Below, one piece after another: positions 18,359-27,325 of a stretch of DNA of 59,256 nucleotides. The position numbers and the translations under genes were made by a program. Source of the DNA: Mycoplasmatota bacterium (GTDB taxonomy: Bacteria > Bacillota_I > Bacilli_A > Izemoplasmatales > Hujiaoplasmataceae); assembly GCA_016342455.1 (NCBI GenBank), contig JAEIOE010000007.1:1-59256 (forward strand), in the 5' to 3' direction. The notes under the pieces were generated by a model. It was not told the DNA's origin. It worked only from the letters and a program-made list of their open reading frames with translations, and did no database searches. Positions within the stretch are counted from its first letter, which is position 1; every line of letters begins with the position of its first letter.

Positions 18359-19689
18359 AAAACACCTTTTTCAACTAGCGTTTTACGTAATCCATCCGCT
18401 GTACTAAAATCTTTAGATTTTCTTGCGCTTTGCCACTCTTTATAAATTGCTCTGTCTTCTTTTTTGATTCTACTTATTGAAACCACTAAACCTAATATGT
18501 CCATCATATATTTTAAAGCTAAGTATGCTTCATTTAATATTTCTAAATTATTCGGTTTTCTAATGTTTTGATTTACAAATTTTAATAAGGCTTGTAACGC
18601 TGTTATTGCGTTAGCTGTATTAAAATCATTATCCATATTTTCATTAAAATCATTAATTGTAAGTAGAATTTCTTCATTTTGTATTTCTTTATTATCATCA
18701 AATGCATCTTCAATATCTAATTTAAAAAATACTGATTTATAAGTATTTTCAAGTTTTTCGAACTCCTTCACATACATTAAAAAACTCTCTTCACTATAAT
18801 TTAATGGAGATCTATAATGCGTGCTTAATAGGAAATATCTAAGTGGCATTTTGTATTCAAAATCTTTTACTAGAATAACATTTCCTATACTTTTGCTCAT
18901 TTTAACATCTTTCATACTTAAACGACCGTTATGCATCCAGTATTTTGCAACTCTATGATTATGAATCACTTTAGATTGAGCAATTTCATTTTCGTGATGT
19001 GGAAACTTTAAATCAGTTCCTCCACCATGAATGTCTATTTCTTCTCCGAAGATATCATCAATCATAGCTACACATTCTGTATGCCATCCTGGTCTACCTT
19101 CTGAAAATTGAGAATCAAAATTGATTCCTTCTGATGTTTTCTTCCAAAGCGTAAAATCTAATGGGTTTTCTTTTAATTCATTGACATTTACTCTACTACC
19201 TGAGATTAGCTCATCAATATCTCTATTACTTAATGCTCCATAGTCTTTTAATTTACTTACTCTGAAATAGACATCTCCTTCAATTATATATGCATACTCT
19301 TTATCTATTAAAGCTTGAATGTAATCAATAATATGCTGCATATACTCAGTAACTTTTGGTTGAATATAGTCTGTTTTACAATTTAAACTAGCAATATCTT
19401 TTAAGAAAGCATCAATATAGAATCTACTTAGTTCTAATTCTGGAATATTTTCCTCAAATGCTTTTTGGATTATTTTATCATCAACATCTGTAAAGTTAGA
19501 TGCATAGGTCACATCAAATCCTTTTGATTCAAAATATCTTCTTACTGTATCAAAAAAAACTACAGGTCGAGCGTTTCCTATATGAATGAAATTATAAACC
19601 GTCGGACCACAGACATACATCCCTACTTTCCCTGGATGTTTTGGTATGAAATCTTCTAGTTGATCTGTATACGAATTGTATATTTTCAT
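18355..19689 (-). CDS. cysS: Cysteinyl-tRNA synthetase
   Basis: Class I aminoacyl-tRNA synthetase charging tRNA-Cys; 444 residues from the chosen ATG (MKIYNSYTDQ), which has AGAAAGGAAATG upstream. Zinc/active-site motif CGPTVYNFIHIGNARP, the second zinc ligand region WHTECVAM and KMSKSIGN are present. The C-terminus stops at TADGLRKTLVEKGVL, so the customary last dozen residues (the EDTPxGTRW-type tail) are missing; the stop TGA is shared with the mrnC start. First gene of the operon ending in nusG, with a near-consensus promoter. Confidence 0.95.
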   Translation of the reverse strand: MKIYNSYTDQLEDFIPKHPGKVGMYVCGPTVYNFIHIGNARPVVFFDTVRRYFESKGFDVTYASNFTDVDDKIIQKAFEENIPELELSRFYIDAFLKDIASLNCKTDYIQPKVTEYMQHIIDYIQALIDKEYAYIIEGDVYFRVSKLKDYGALSNRDIDELISGSRVNVNELKENPLDFTLWKKTSEGINFDSQFSEGRPGWHTECVAMIDDIFGEEIDIHGGGTDLKFPHHENEIAQSKVIHNHRVAKYWMHNGRLSMKDVKMSKSIGNVILVKDFEYKMPLRYFLLSTHYRSPLNYSEESFLMYVKEFEKLENTYKSVFFKLDIEDAFDDNKEIQNEEILLTINDFNENMDNDFNTANAITALQALLKFVNQNIRKPNNLEILNEAYLALKYMMDILGLVVSISRIKKEDRAIYKEWQSARKSKDFSTADGLRKTLVEKGVL

Positions 19690-19717
19690 AATATCATTTC
19701 CTTTCTGAAACATAATA

Positions 19718-19746
19718 ATTATAGTTTAATACGACTATATTTTCAA
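19718..19746 (-). promoter_or_regulatory. cysS operon promoter
   Basis: -35 TTGAAA (19741-19746) and -10 TATAAT (19718-19723) with a 17-base spacer. The leader is only about 20 bases long, too short for a T-box, so cysS is not under T-box control here. Confidence 0.88.
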
Positions 19747-19768
19747 GTAAAATAACTAAGAGATTCAA

Positions 19769-21016
19769 TTATTCCGTATCGTCTCCAGAAGGCTCTCTTT
19801 CGCCCTCAATAAAATTAACCTTGTCAATATCTTTAAATCTTGTTGTTATCTTTTCAACTCGATTATTTACTTTGTCGCCATCTTTTCTTAGCATATCAAT
19901 AGAACGATTCAATTTAGCCCATTCACCTTCAAAGTTATTAAAATTAACTTTTAATTTTTTGAGTTGAACAATAATTTCATTGATGTGTTTGCTTCTTTCA
20001 TAATCAATTACCATGCTTTGGAATGAAGATAACAATGGAATTAAAGTTGTTGGTGAAACTATTGTTATATTTTTGTTTCTAGCATATTCAACAACTGCAG
20101 GTAACTTAGAATGTATCATAGCTAATATTCCATCGCTTGGAACGAACATGATTGCATAATCCGTTGTCATTCCAGGAATAATATATTTACTAGAAATATC
20201 TGTTATATGTTTTTTTACTTCTCTACCAAAATCTATGATGATTTTATTTTCCTCTTCTTTTGTTAACTCTTTATTGTCAAATAATTTTGAATAAGAAGAA
20301 TATGGGAACTTAGAATCAATTGCTATTAGACCTTTTGGTTCTGGCATAAAGATAACAGCATCCGCTCTCACCACATCTGTTTTATTCTTTTTCAAAGTAT
20401 ATTGTATATCATATAATTTTTTATTTTCTCCAAATAAACTAACTAATAATTGATTCAATTGATACTCTCCAAAAGAGCCGCGTGCTTGGTTATTAGAAAG
20501 TATGTTTTGTAAACTTACCATTTCTTCTGATAAATCCTTAATTCGTTTTTGAGCTTCATCAATAACTTCAACTCGCTTAACTATTTGATTGAATGTTTCA
20601 TTAGTGTCTTTAAATCCTTTTGATAAACGATCTTCAACTTTATCGTTTATTTCAAACATTTTCTTCTCAATATTTTCATTTAAAAAACTAAAATCTTTCT
20701 TTAAGTCATCATTAATTTTAGATTGGAAATTAGCTAATTCTTTATTTACATTCAGTCTAAAATCAGTGATGCTATCTGAAGAAGATTTCGATTGGTTTCT
20801 TAGTTGTTCATTTACTAAATTATTAAAATTAAGCATTGATTCATGAATGCTTTTTGTCATGGCTGTTTCCATATCTTTCACTTTATCAATAATCGTATTT
20901 TCGACTAGATTTAGGTCTTGATTCTTATTTTTGTTAAATAATAATAAGATTAAAATAATCAAAGCAATAAATGAAATTATGGCTCCAATTAAGGATAATA
21001 TTTCTGCGGTTGTCAT
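19769..21016 (-). CDS. rmuC: RmuC family DNA recombination protein
   Basis: A 415-residue RmuC homologue. An N-terminal membrane helix (about residues 8-27) is followed by a long coiled coil (about 40-190) and a C-terminal domain related to restriction-endonuclease folds, with the family sequence NQARGSFGEYQL and ...GLIAIDSKFPYSSY. RmuC limits DNA inversions and recombination in E. coli by an unclear mechanism. It lies 11 bases after the cardiolipin synthase gene and shares its promoter. No clear terminator follows it. Confidence 0.9.
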   Translation of the reverse strand: MTTAEILSLIGAIISFIALIILILLLFNKNKNQDLNLVENTIIDKVKDMETAMTKSIHESMLNFNNLVNEQLRNQSKSSSDSITDFRLNVNKELANFQSKINDDLKKDFSFLNENIEKKMFEINDKVEDRLSKGFKDTNETFNQIVKRVEVIDEAQKRIKDLSEEMVSLQNILSNNQARGSFGEYQLNQLLVSLFGENKKLYDIQYTLKKNKTDVVRADAVIFMPEPKGLIAIDSKFPYSSYSKLFDNKELTKEEENKIIIDFGREVKKHITDISSKYIIPGMTTDYAIMFVPSDGILAMIHSKLPAVVEYARNKNITIVSPTTLIPLLSSFQSMVIDYERSKHINEIIVQLKKLKVNFNNFEGEWAKLNRSIDMLRKDGDKVNNRVEKITTRFKDIDKVNFIEGEREPSGDDTE

Positions 21017-21027
21017 ATTCTTTCCTC

Positions 21028-22548
21028 CTATAATAATGGACTAAACATACTAAATAGTCCTTGGATAAATTTTGTTACAAAACTTCTTTTCTTCCACTCT
21101 TCAAAGTCAACTTCACGCGATTTTTTCAAATCTTCTTTAAAGCTATCTACTAGGTAATCAACTGAGCTGTTTGCAAAGATTACAGTTACTTCAAAATTGA
21201 GGTGAAAACTTCTCGGATCAAAATTAACTGATCCAACAGATGCAAGTTCATCATCAATAATTAATATTTTAGAATGAACAAAATGATCATTATATACATA
21301 TATTTTTACACCCATTTTTAATAGTTGTTCATAATAGGACTCGGTAGCATATCCAACAGCTTTATAATCATGTTTTCCTGGAACCAATAGTTCAACTTGA
21401 ACTCCGGAATTCGCTGCTGTTTTTATCGCTAACATCAATTCTGATTCAATAATTAAATAAGGTGTAACTAGCTTAATACTCTTCTTTGCTTTATTGATCA
21501 TTTTAAAATATACATCTCTAATTTTACTGTTTTCAAAATCTGGTCCAGATTCAATAATAGAAGTGAATCCTTTTAATGATTCTACTGATTTGTCCATTGG
21601 TTTTTCTATTACATTATTAGTAATATAATACCAGTCTTTAACAAATACGTTCTGGATGCTTGTAACTCCATTACCTTTTAAAATAACATGAGTATCTCGC
21701 CAAAAACCAAATTTCTTATCCTCATGATTGTATTCATCCCCTAGATTCATTCCACCAACAAAGCCAACTTTACCGTCTATCACCGTGGCTTTTCTATGAT
21801 TTCTGTAATTTAAATTAGAATTCCAAATTGAAATACTAGCAGGATCAAAAATGCCGATTTTAACACCTGACGCTATTAAGGATTTCATATATTTATGATC
21901 TAAATATTTGTTTGAACCATAATAATCGTATATTAGATAAACATCTAATCCATCTAAAGCTTTCTCCTTAAGTACATCTAAAACTTTAGTTCCAATTCTA
22001 TCATTTTTTACAATATAAAATTCCATGAATATATAATCTTTTGCTTTAGTTAATTCTTTGATTAATCTTGGGAAAAATACATCTCCATTATTTAGAACTT
22101 CTAAATGAGTGTCATCTTCATAAACAGTTCTCCCTGTAGTGGCTTTTATATATTTAAAAATATCTCCGTATTTGTTATTATCATAATTAGGAAAAGTTGT
22201 TTCTTCAAGACCTAAAAACACTTCGTTTGCAATTAGTGGTCTTTTTTTAATGAGCTTTCTAATTGCGTAGTCTCTTGCAAAAATGAAGTAAAGAATAACT
22301 CCGATAAGTGGACTTAAAATTAATATTAATATCCAATGGCTTTTATTATAAGCATATTCTGGTTTTCTAAGTATTCTAGTAATAATTGACAGCGAAGTGA
22401 TCATCAATACAAAACTAAAGATATATAATATTGTATTATTTCTTATCACTTGACCTACCGAGGTAATTTGAACCCCAATAGTAAGAAAAAATACATATAT
22501 AATTTCTGCTAGAATTACTAGTGCAAATATAACATATCCTTTTTTCAT
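21028..22548 (-). CDS. cls: Cardiolipin synthase (phospholipase D superfamily)
   Basis: Membrane enzyme that joins two phosphatidylglycerols to give cardiolipin; 506 residues, the usual length for Firmicutes Cls. Three N-terminal hydrophobic helices (about 4-27, 38-58, 72-91) include the PLDc_N region. Two HKD catalytic motifs are present: HRKATVIDG (251-259, followed by GFVGGMN) and HSKILIIDD (425-433, followed by ASVGSVNFD). The second motif has Asp in place of the usual final Gly, a common variation. Good AGGAGG site. First gene of a two-gene operon with rmuC. Confidence 0.95.
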   Translation of the reverse strand: MKKGYVIFALVILAEIIYVFFLTIGVQITSVGQVIRNNTILYIFSFVLMITSLSIITRILRKPEYAYNKSHWILILILSPLIGVILYFIFARDYAIRKLIKKRPLIANEVFLGLEETTFPNYDNNKYGDIFKYIKATTGRTVYEDDTHLEVLNNGDVFFPRLIKELTKAKDYIFMEFYIVKNDRIGTKVLDVLKEKALDGLDVYLIYDYYGSNKYLDHKYMKSLIASGVKIGIFDPASISIWNSNLNYRNHRKATVIDGKVGFVGGMNLGDEYNHEDKKFGFWRDTHVILKGNGVTSIQNVFVKDWYYITNNVIEKPMDKSVESLKGFTSIIESGPDFENSKIRDVYFKMINKAKKSIKLVTPYLIIESELMLAIKTAANSGVQVELLVPGKHDYKAVGYATESYYEQLLKMGVKIYVYNDHFVHSKILIIDDELASVGSVNFDPRSFHLNFEVTVIFANSSVDYLVDSFKEDLKKSREVDFEEWKKRSFVTKFIQGLFSMFSPLL

Positions 22549-22581
22549 ACTGACCTCCTGTAAAAATATGTGTTACCCCTA

Positions 22582-22610
22582 ATTTTACCATATATATTTG
22601 GTTTTGTTAA
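22582..22610 (-). promoter_or_regulatory. cls-rmuC promoter
   Basis: -35 TTAACA (22605-22610), 17-base spacer ending in TGG (extended -10 element), -10 TAAAAT (22582-22587). Confidence 0.78.
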
Positions 22611-22689
22611 ACTAGATTAAGTAAAAGAGTAGAAAGGCTTGAAATCGAATGTTTTTAAAGGTCTTTTGTTAAGTTTAAGAGGTTTTTTT

Positions 22690-22718
22690 CATAAAAAAAA
22701 GCCGATAAAATCGGCTTT
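22690..22718 (-). terminator. Intrinsic terminator after the YegP-repeat gene
   Basis: Minus-strand stem AAAGCCGAT / ATCGGCTTT with a three-base loop, followed by eight T. It lies just after the stop codon. Confidence 0.93.
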
Positions 22719-22725
22719 GTCTTTA

Positions 22726-23709
22726 TTATAATTCGACTGTTTTTGCAAGACCAGAGAATCTAATAACTGATTCTACTGAAGATAAACAGTTGGCTCGTTG
22801 AGGATATGTTTCGCCTGACACGATTAATTGTTTGTTTGAAGTATACAACTTATATTGATAACGTTCTTGTTTATCTTTAGAAACAGTAAAGTTTTGATTT
22901 TCAATTGCATTCTTAATTGATTCCAAACCATTTAATGCAGATTGTTTTGAAGCATATTTTTGAGATACTAATAAGACTTGCCCATTTGAAGCAACTAATT
23001 TTATAAAGAAAGCTTTATCTCCTTCTTTAGATAGTTGATATTTACCATTTGGTTTCTCTTCAACTTTTAGATTTTCAACTAATACTTCTCTCATTTCATT
23101 TTGAGGTATTTTAGCTAATTCTACTATTTTATCACAAAGATAGAATTTTTTTACTGACTCAACAGCTGATTCAGCTAGTTTTACAGTTTTATAAAATTCA
23201 CCTGCCGCAATAACTCTAGCTCCTCTAGCTCCAAATAAATCAAAATGAGAAAATCCTACTTTATCTGTAGAAATCTCGAAATTTCCAGTTTCTACAGCTT
23301 TAATAAATGTTTCAATACCGTTTTTAGCACCTTTTTTTGATGCATAACCATATGAAACGACTAAAATTTCTCCATTTGATGCTTTTAAACGGTATTTATA
23401 TAATCCGGCTTCAGGATATATTTCATATTTACCACTAGGGCTAGATTTCACACTTGGCTTAGCTGTAGCTTTTGTTTTAGCCGCTACTTTTGCTTTAGCT
23501 GTAACAACTGGATTTTTAACCGGCTTAGCTTTCACTTCAACTTTCTTAACTTGTTGACTATTAGTTTCCGCTTTTTTCTTTTCTTCTAAAGCTTTTTTTC
23601 TTTTTTCTTCTTCTATTCTTTTATCTTCAGCTATTTTTGCTAGTCTTTGTTCTTCAAGTCTTTTTTGTTCTGCTTCTCTTTTCTTTTTTCTTCTTCCAAA
23701 TAACCCCAT
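22726..23709 (-). CDS. YegP (DUF1508) repeat protein with charged N-terminal segment
   Basis: A 327-residue protein beginning MGLFGRRKKKREAEQ; the upstream GTG of the open frame is inside the Shine-Dalgarno sequence GAGGTGATAAAT. Residues 1-90 are a highly charged coiled-coil segment followed by a Lys/Ala/Val-rich linker. The rest carries two pairs of YegP-type repeats (about 93-143, 153-198, 221-270, 283-322), with recognisable cores KYRLKASNGEILVVSYGYASK and KLVASNGQVLLVSQKYASK. The biochemical function of YegP domains is not established. It is monocistronic, with an extended -10 promoter and a strong terminator. Confidence 0.8.
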   Translation of the reverse strand: MGLFGRRKKKREAEQKRLEEQRLAKIAEDKRIEEEKRKKALEEKKKAETNSQQVKKVEVKAKPVKNPVVTAKAKVAAKTKATAKPSVKSSPSGKYEIYPEAGLYKYRLKASNGEILVVSYGYASKKGAKNGIETFIKAVETGNFEISTDKVGFSHFDLFGARGARVIAAGEFYKTVKLAESAVESVKKFYLCDKIVELAKIPQNEMREVLVENLKVEEKPNGKYQLSKEGDKAFFIKLVASNGQVLLVSQKYASKQSALNGLESIKNAIENQNFTVSKDKQERYQYKLYTSNKQLIVSGETYPQRANCLSSVESVIRFSGLAKTVEL

Positions 23710-23729
23710 ATTTATCACCTCTTAAACAG

Positions 23730-23738
23730 ATTATATCA
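23730..23738 (-). promoter_or_regulatory. Extended -10 promoter of the YegP-repeat gene
   Basis: TGATATAAT, a perfect extended -10 element, about 20 bases before the start. The -35 region is poor. Confidence 0.6.
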
Positions 23739-23802
23739 TTAAACAGGTATTTAATAGAAGAAGAATGTAAAAGTTCATATTATTTGTATCCATTTAAAAA
23801 GA

Positions 23803-23837
23803 AATAAAAAAAACATAAGATGTGGGGTCTTATGTTT
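23803..23837 (-). terminator. Intrinsic terminator after rpsI
   Basis: Ten-base arms AAACATAAGA / TCTTATGTTT around a seven-base loop, followed by eight T on the minus strand. Confidence 0.92.
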
Positions 23838-23855
23838 TTAATTTTTGGCTTAATA

Positions 23856-24251
23856 TTAACGTTTACTGAATTGTGGTGCTCTACGTGCTTTTTTAAGTCC
23901 GTATTTGTAACGTTCTTTTGCACGAGGATCCCTTGTGATTAATCCAGCTGGTTTTAAGATTTTTCTGTAATCAGGGTTAACTTCTAATAATGCTCTAGTG
24001 ATTCCTAAACGAATAGCTCCGGCTTGACCAATAATCCCGCCTCCATTAACGTTTACTGAGATATTAAATGTACTTTCGTTAGCCGTTAAAACTAATGGTT
24101 GAGAAACATCTAATCGAGCTAATGATGAAGGGATATACTCTTCAAATTTACGTCCATTAACAGTGATTTCACCGTTTCCTGGTCTTAATATTACTCTCGC
24201 AACTGAAGATTTTCTTCTACCAGTTCCGCGATACATAACTACTTTAGCCAT
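23856..24251 (-). CDS. rpsI: 30S ribosomal protein S9
   Basis: A 131-residue S9. [12 protein letters not shown] at the N-terminus and the arginine-rich tail [12 protein letters not shown], which reaches the P-site tRNA, are intact. It follows rplM by nine bases, the usual pair, and is closed by a strong terminator. Confidence 0.98.
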   Translation of the reverse strand: MAKVVMYRGTGRRKSSVARVILRPGNGEITVNGRKFEEYIPSSLARLDVSQPLVLTANESTFNISVNVNGGGIIGQAGAIRLGITRALLEVNPDYRKILKPAGLITRDPRAKERYKYGLKKARRAPQFSKR

Positions 24252-24260
24252 AATGTCCTC

Positions 24261-24695
24261 CTAACCTTTCAATTCCATAACAGTTGGCTTTTGAGCCATA
24301 TGTTTATGGTCTGGTCCGGCGTATACGAATAACTTCTTGTACATTGCGTTTCCTAGCTTACCTTTTGGTAGCATTCCTTTGATTGCAAGTTCAACCATTC
24401 TAGTTGGTTTTTCTTGCATCATCACTTTTGCTGTTTTAGTTTTTAAACCTCCAGGATATTGTGAATGAGTATAATACTTTTTATCATCCCATTTTTTTCC
24501 TGTAAGTTCAATTTTATCAGCGTTAACTACGACAACATAATCTCCACAATCCACGTGTGGTGTAAAAGTAGGTTTATGTTTTCCTCTGATTACCGTCGCT
24601 ACTTCAGTAGCTAAACGTCCTAATCTTTTTCCTGCTGCATCCACAACAAACCATTCGCGTTTAATTGTGTTTTCATTTGCCATAAATGTTTTCAT
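24261..24695 (-). CDS. rplM: 50S ribosomal protein L13
   Basis: A 144-residue L13 with the typical [21 protein letters not shown] and core HSQYPGGLK. The first ATG is chosen because AGGAGGTAATAAA precedes it and the homologues also carry a few residues before MAN. It is separated here from truA, next to which it lies in B. subtilis, and has its own promoter and structured leader. Confidence 0.97.
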   Translation of the reverse strand: MKTFMANENTIKREWFVVDAAGKRLGRLATEVATVIRGKHKPTFTPHVDCGDYVVVVNADKIELTGKKWDDKKYYTHSQYPGGLKTKTAKVMMQEKPTRMVELAIKGMLPKGKLGNAMYKKLFVYAGPDHKHMAQKPTVMELKG

Positions 24696-24704
24696 TTTAT
24701 TACC

Positions 24705-24754
24705 TCCTAATGTTTCGTAAGGCTTGTGGGTATAAAATAAAATGTACCTGTAAT
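24705..24754 (-). ncRNA. Candidate L13 leader
   Basis: The roughly 50-base leader on the minus strand contains ACAGGTAC ... TATACCCACAAGCC followed by TTACGAAAC. GGTA and TACC pair, and the ACCCACAAGCC.TACGAAA stretch resembles Firmicutes L13 leaders. Assignment rests on resemblance and position before rplM. Confidence 0.5.
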
Positions 24755-24783
24755 ATCATATCATTTTAGTATTTATATGTCAA
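24755..24783 (-). promoter_or_regulatory. rplM-rpsI promoter
   Basis: Consensus -35 TTGACA (24778-24783), 17-base spacer, -10 TATGAT (24755-24760). It lies just past the metG stop, and no separate metG terminator is visible. Confidence 0.9.
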
Positions 24784-24812
24784 CAAATTTTGATTTACAC
24801 CCGTTAATTAAT

Positions 24813-26765
24813 TTAACTGATTTTATCTCCTGGTGATAATTCATCAGACGCCTCAACCACAAACAATTCTTTTTTGCTATTTTCTCCACAAAGAACCATG
24901 CCTTCTGACAGTTCCCCTCTAAGTTTCATTGGCTTAAGATTGACAACAACTTGAACTAATTTACCTATTAAATCCTCAGGTTCATAGAATTCAGCAATAC
25001 CTGAAACTATATTTCTTATTTTGTCTCCGGTGTCAATTTTTGAAACTAATAATTTTTTTGCATCATTGTGTTTCTTGCATTCTATGATTTTACCAACACG
25101 AATATCTAATTTAGTAAAATCTTCAAATTCTATTTCTGGTAGTATTGCTTCGAACTTAGGTTCTTCCACAATTGGTTTCCCAACATTCATTAATTTCTTA
25201 ATTTCAACTGATTCTTTTTCTAAATCTAGTCTTGGAAATAAGTGGCTTGGTTTTTTGACAACACTATAGCTTTTTTTAGAACCAAATTCTATATTTTTAA
25301 AACCTTGGAAGTTTTCTTCAACTCCCAAGAATTCAAACACTTTAGCTGGTGTTTCAATTAAGAAAGGGCGATACAATACAGTTATAATTCTAATGCTTTC
25401 AAGCAAATGATACATAACTGATTCTAAAACATCTTTTAACGCTTCATCCTTAGCTAAATTCCAAGGGAACGTATCATCAATCAATTTATTCGTTCGTCTT
25501 ACTAATGCACTAATGTTTTGTATCGCATTAGGAACTTTGAATTCATCCATATTCTTTTTGTATTCTAAGAAAGTTTCCTTAGCAACATTTCTTAGATCTT
25601 CTTCAAAAACTTTGTATTCGTGATTATGCTCTTTTAATGTAACAGTACCTCCAAAGTATTTATTAACCATTGAAATACTTCTTGAAACTAAATTACCATA
25701 ATCATTTACCAAATCTGTATTCACTCTTCCAATATAATCTTCTGGTGTAAATACACCATCATTACCATATTGAATTTCTCTAACTATATAGTATCTAAAC
25801 GCATCTAAACCATATCTTTCAACTAATTGTTCAGGGTATATTACATTGCCCTTTGATTTTGACATTTTGCCGTCTTTCATCAAGTACCAACCATGAGCAA
25901 ACAATCTGAAATTAATCGGAATATCCAAAGCCATTAACATAATTGGCCAATAAATTGCGTGAAATCTTAAGATATCTTTACCAACAACATGGATTACTTC
26001 ATCGCCACCAGTCCAAAATTTTTGATATAAGTCTTCGTTATCTGATCCATAACCCAAAGCAGTAATATAATTTGTTAATGCGTCAATCCAAACATAGATA
26101 ACATGTTTTGGATTGGATTTAACTTTAATACCCCAAGAAAAAGCAGTTCTTGAAACTGACAAATCTAATAATCCTGATTTAATAAACGATACCACTTCAT
26201 TCTTTTTTGACTCCGGTACGATAAACTCGGGATTCTTATCAATAAAATCTAATAGTCTATCTGAATACTTAGAAAGTCTTAAGAAGTACGTTTCTTCTTT
26301 TAATACTTTAGTAACCGAACCACAGTCGGGGCATTTATCTCCATCAACTAATTGAGTTGGCGTAAAATATGATTCACAACTAACACAGTAGTTACCGGTA
26401 TATTCTCCAAGATAGATATCATCGCTAGCTAATAATTTTTCGAAAACTTCTTGAACCACATCAACGTGTCTTTTTTCTGTAGTCCTAATAAAATCATCGT
26501 TCGTGATTTTTAGTTCTTTCCAAAGATCTTTCGCAAGTGATGCCATATAGTCTACATGTTCTTTCGGACTTTTATTGTTAGCCAAAGCTGATTCTTCTAT
26601 TTTTTGACCATGTTCATCGGTACCAGTTAAAAATCTAGTTTCGTATCCTTCTAGATCTTTATATCTTCTTATACTATCGCAAAGACATGTTGTATAAGCG
26701 GATCCAATATGAAATTTACCGCTAGGATAATATATTGGAGTTGTTATATAAAATGTTTTTTTCAA
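24813..26765 (-). CDS. metG: Methionyl-tRNA synthetase with C-terminal tRNA-binding domain
   Basis: Class I synthetase charging tRNA-Met, 650 residues. HIGS (in YPSGKFHIGSAYT), KMSKS (KDGKMSKSKGNV) and a zinc knuckle CVSC ... CPDC are present. The C-terminal EMAP/Trbp111-like domain (from about residue 545, FTKLDIRVGKIIECKKH) is the dimerising tRNA-binding module of the B. subtilis-type enzyme. It is the last gene of the tmk-holB-ricT-trmN6-rsmI operon, a conserved neighbourhood in Bacilli. Confidence 0.97.
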   Translation of the reverse strand: MKKTFYITTPIYYPSGKFHIGSAYTTCLCDSIRRYKDLEGYETRFLTGTDEHGQKIEESALANNKSPKEHVDYMASLAKDLWKELKITNDDFIRTTEKRHVDVVQEVFEKLLASDDIYLGEYTGNYCVSCESYFTPTQLVDGDKCPDCGSVTKVLKEETYFLRLSKYSDRLLDFIDKNPEFIVPESKKNEVVSFIKSGLLDLSVSRTAFSWGIKVKSNPKHVIYVWIDALTNYITALGYGSDNEDLYQKFWTGGDEVIHVVGKDILRFHAIYWPIMLMALDIPINFRLFAHGWYLMKDGKMSKSKGNVIYPEQLVERYGLDAFRYYIVREIQYGNDGVFTPEDYIGRVNTDLVNDYGNLVSRSISMVNKYFGGTVTLKEHNHEYKVFEEDLRNVAKETFLEYKKNMDEFKVPNAIQNISALVRRTNKLIDDTFPWNLAKDEALKDVLESVMYHLLESIRIITVLYRPFLIETPAKVFEFLGVEENFQGFKNIEFGSKKSYSVVKKPSHLFPRLDLEKESVEIKKLMNVGKPIVEEPKFEAILPEIEFEDFTKLDIRVGKIIECKKHNDAKKLLVSKIDTGDKIRNIVSGIAEFYEPEDLIGKLVQVVVNLKPMKLRGELSEGMVLCGENSKKELFVVEASDELSPGDKIS

Positions 26766-26778
26766 TTAAATCACCTCG

Positions 26779-27321
26779 TTAATATACTATTTTCTTTTTT
26801 AATTTATCTACAGCCTTTTGATTAAAGACAGTTTTCACTATTTCAAATGCAAAATCATAAACTACCCCTACAGATCTTCCAGTTATAAACAATCCGTCTC
26901 TAACAACTAATAAATCGTTCATGCGTTTTGCTTTACCCATTTCTTTTTCAGTTCCCGGAAAAGAAATGTATTGTAAATTATCCATGATACCCATTAATCC
27001 AAATACAGTTGGTGCAGCACATATAGCCATCAACCATTTCTTTTGTTGGTAGAAATCAGTAACTAGTTTTTTAACAGTCGCCTCATTTCTAATAACAAAC
27101 GAATGTGCTCCTCCTGGGATAAATAATCCATCATAATCTGATGCTTTGACTTTTTTCATCATTTTATCGGCTATTACTTTCGTTCCATAAGATCCGGTTA
27201 CAGTTTTCTTATTGTAAATAGATACTAAATCTATTTCAATATCTGCTCTTTTAAGTAAGTCTACAGTCGCCAAAGCTTCCATATCTTCGAAGCCTTCTGA
27301 TAATAAACAAACAAATTTCAT
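26779..27321 (-). CDS. DJ-1/PfpI family protein
   Basis: A 180-residue member of the DJ-1/ThiJ/PfpI superfamily. The nucleophile elbow AICAAP (cysteine near residue 100) and GGAHS, plus LSEGFEDMEALATVDLLKRA at the N-terminus with the conserved Glu, support a DJ-1-like fold; family members include chaperones, deglycase-like enzymes and YajL. It lies between rsmI and metG and appears cotranscribed, an addition to the usual Bacilli order. Specific activity is not predictable. Confidence 0.88.
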   Translation of the reverse strand: MKFVCLLSEGFEDMEALATVDLLKRADIEIDLVSIYNKKTVTGSYGTKVIADKMMKKVKASDYDGLFIPGGAHSFVIRNEATVKKLVTDFYQQKKWLMAICAAPTVFGLMGIMDNLQYISFPGTEKEMGKAKRMNDLLVVRDGLFITGRSVGVVYDFAFEIVKTVFNQKAVDKLKKKIVY

Positions 27322-27325
27322 CCTT

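Noticed and set aside
19690-19768. T-box riboswitch before cysS
   Set aside because: The leader from the promoter to the start is only about 20 bases, too short for a T-box.
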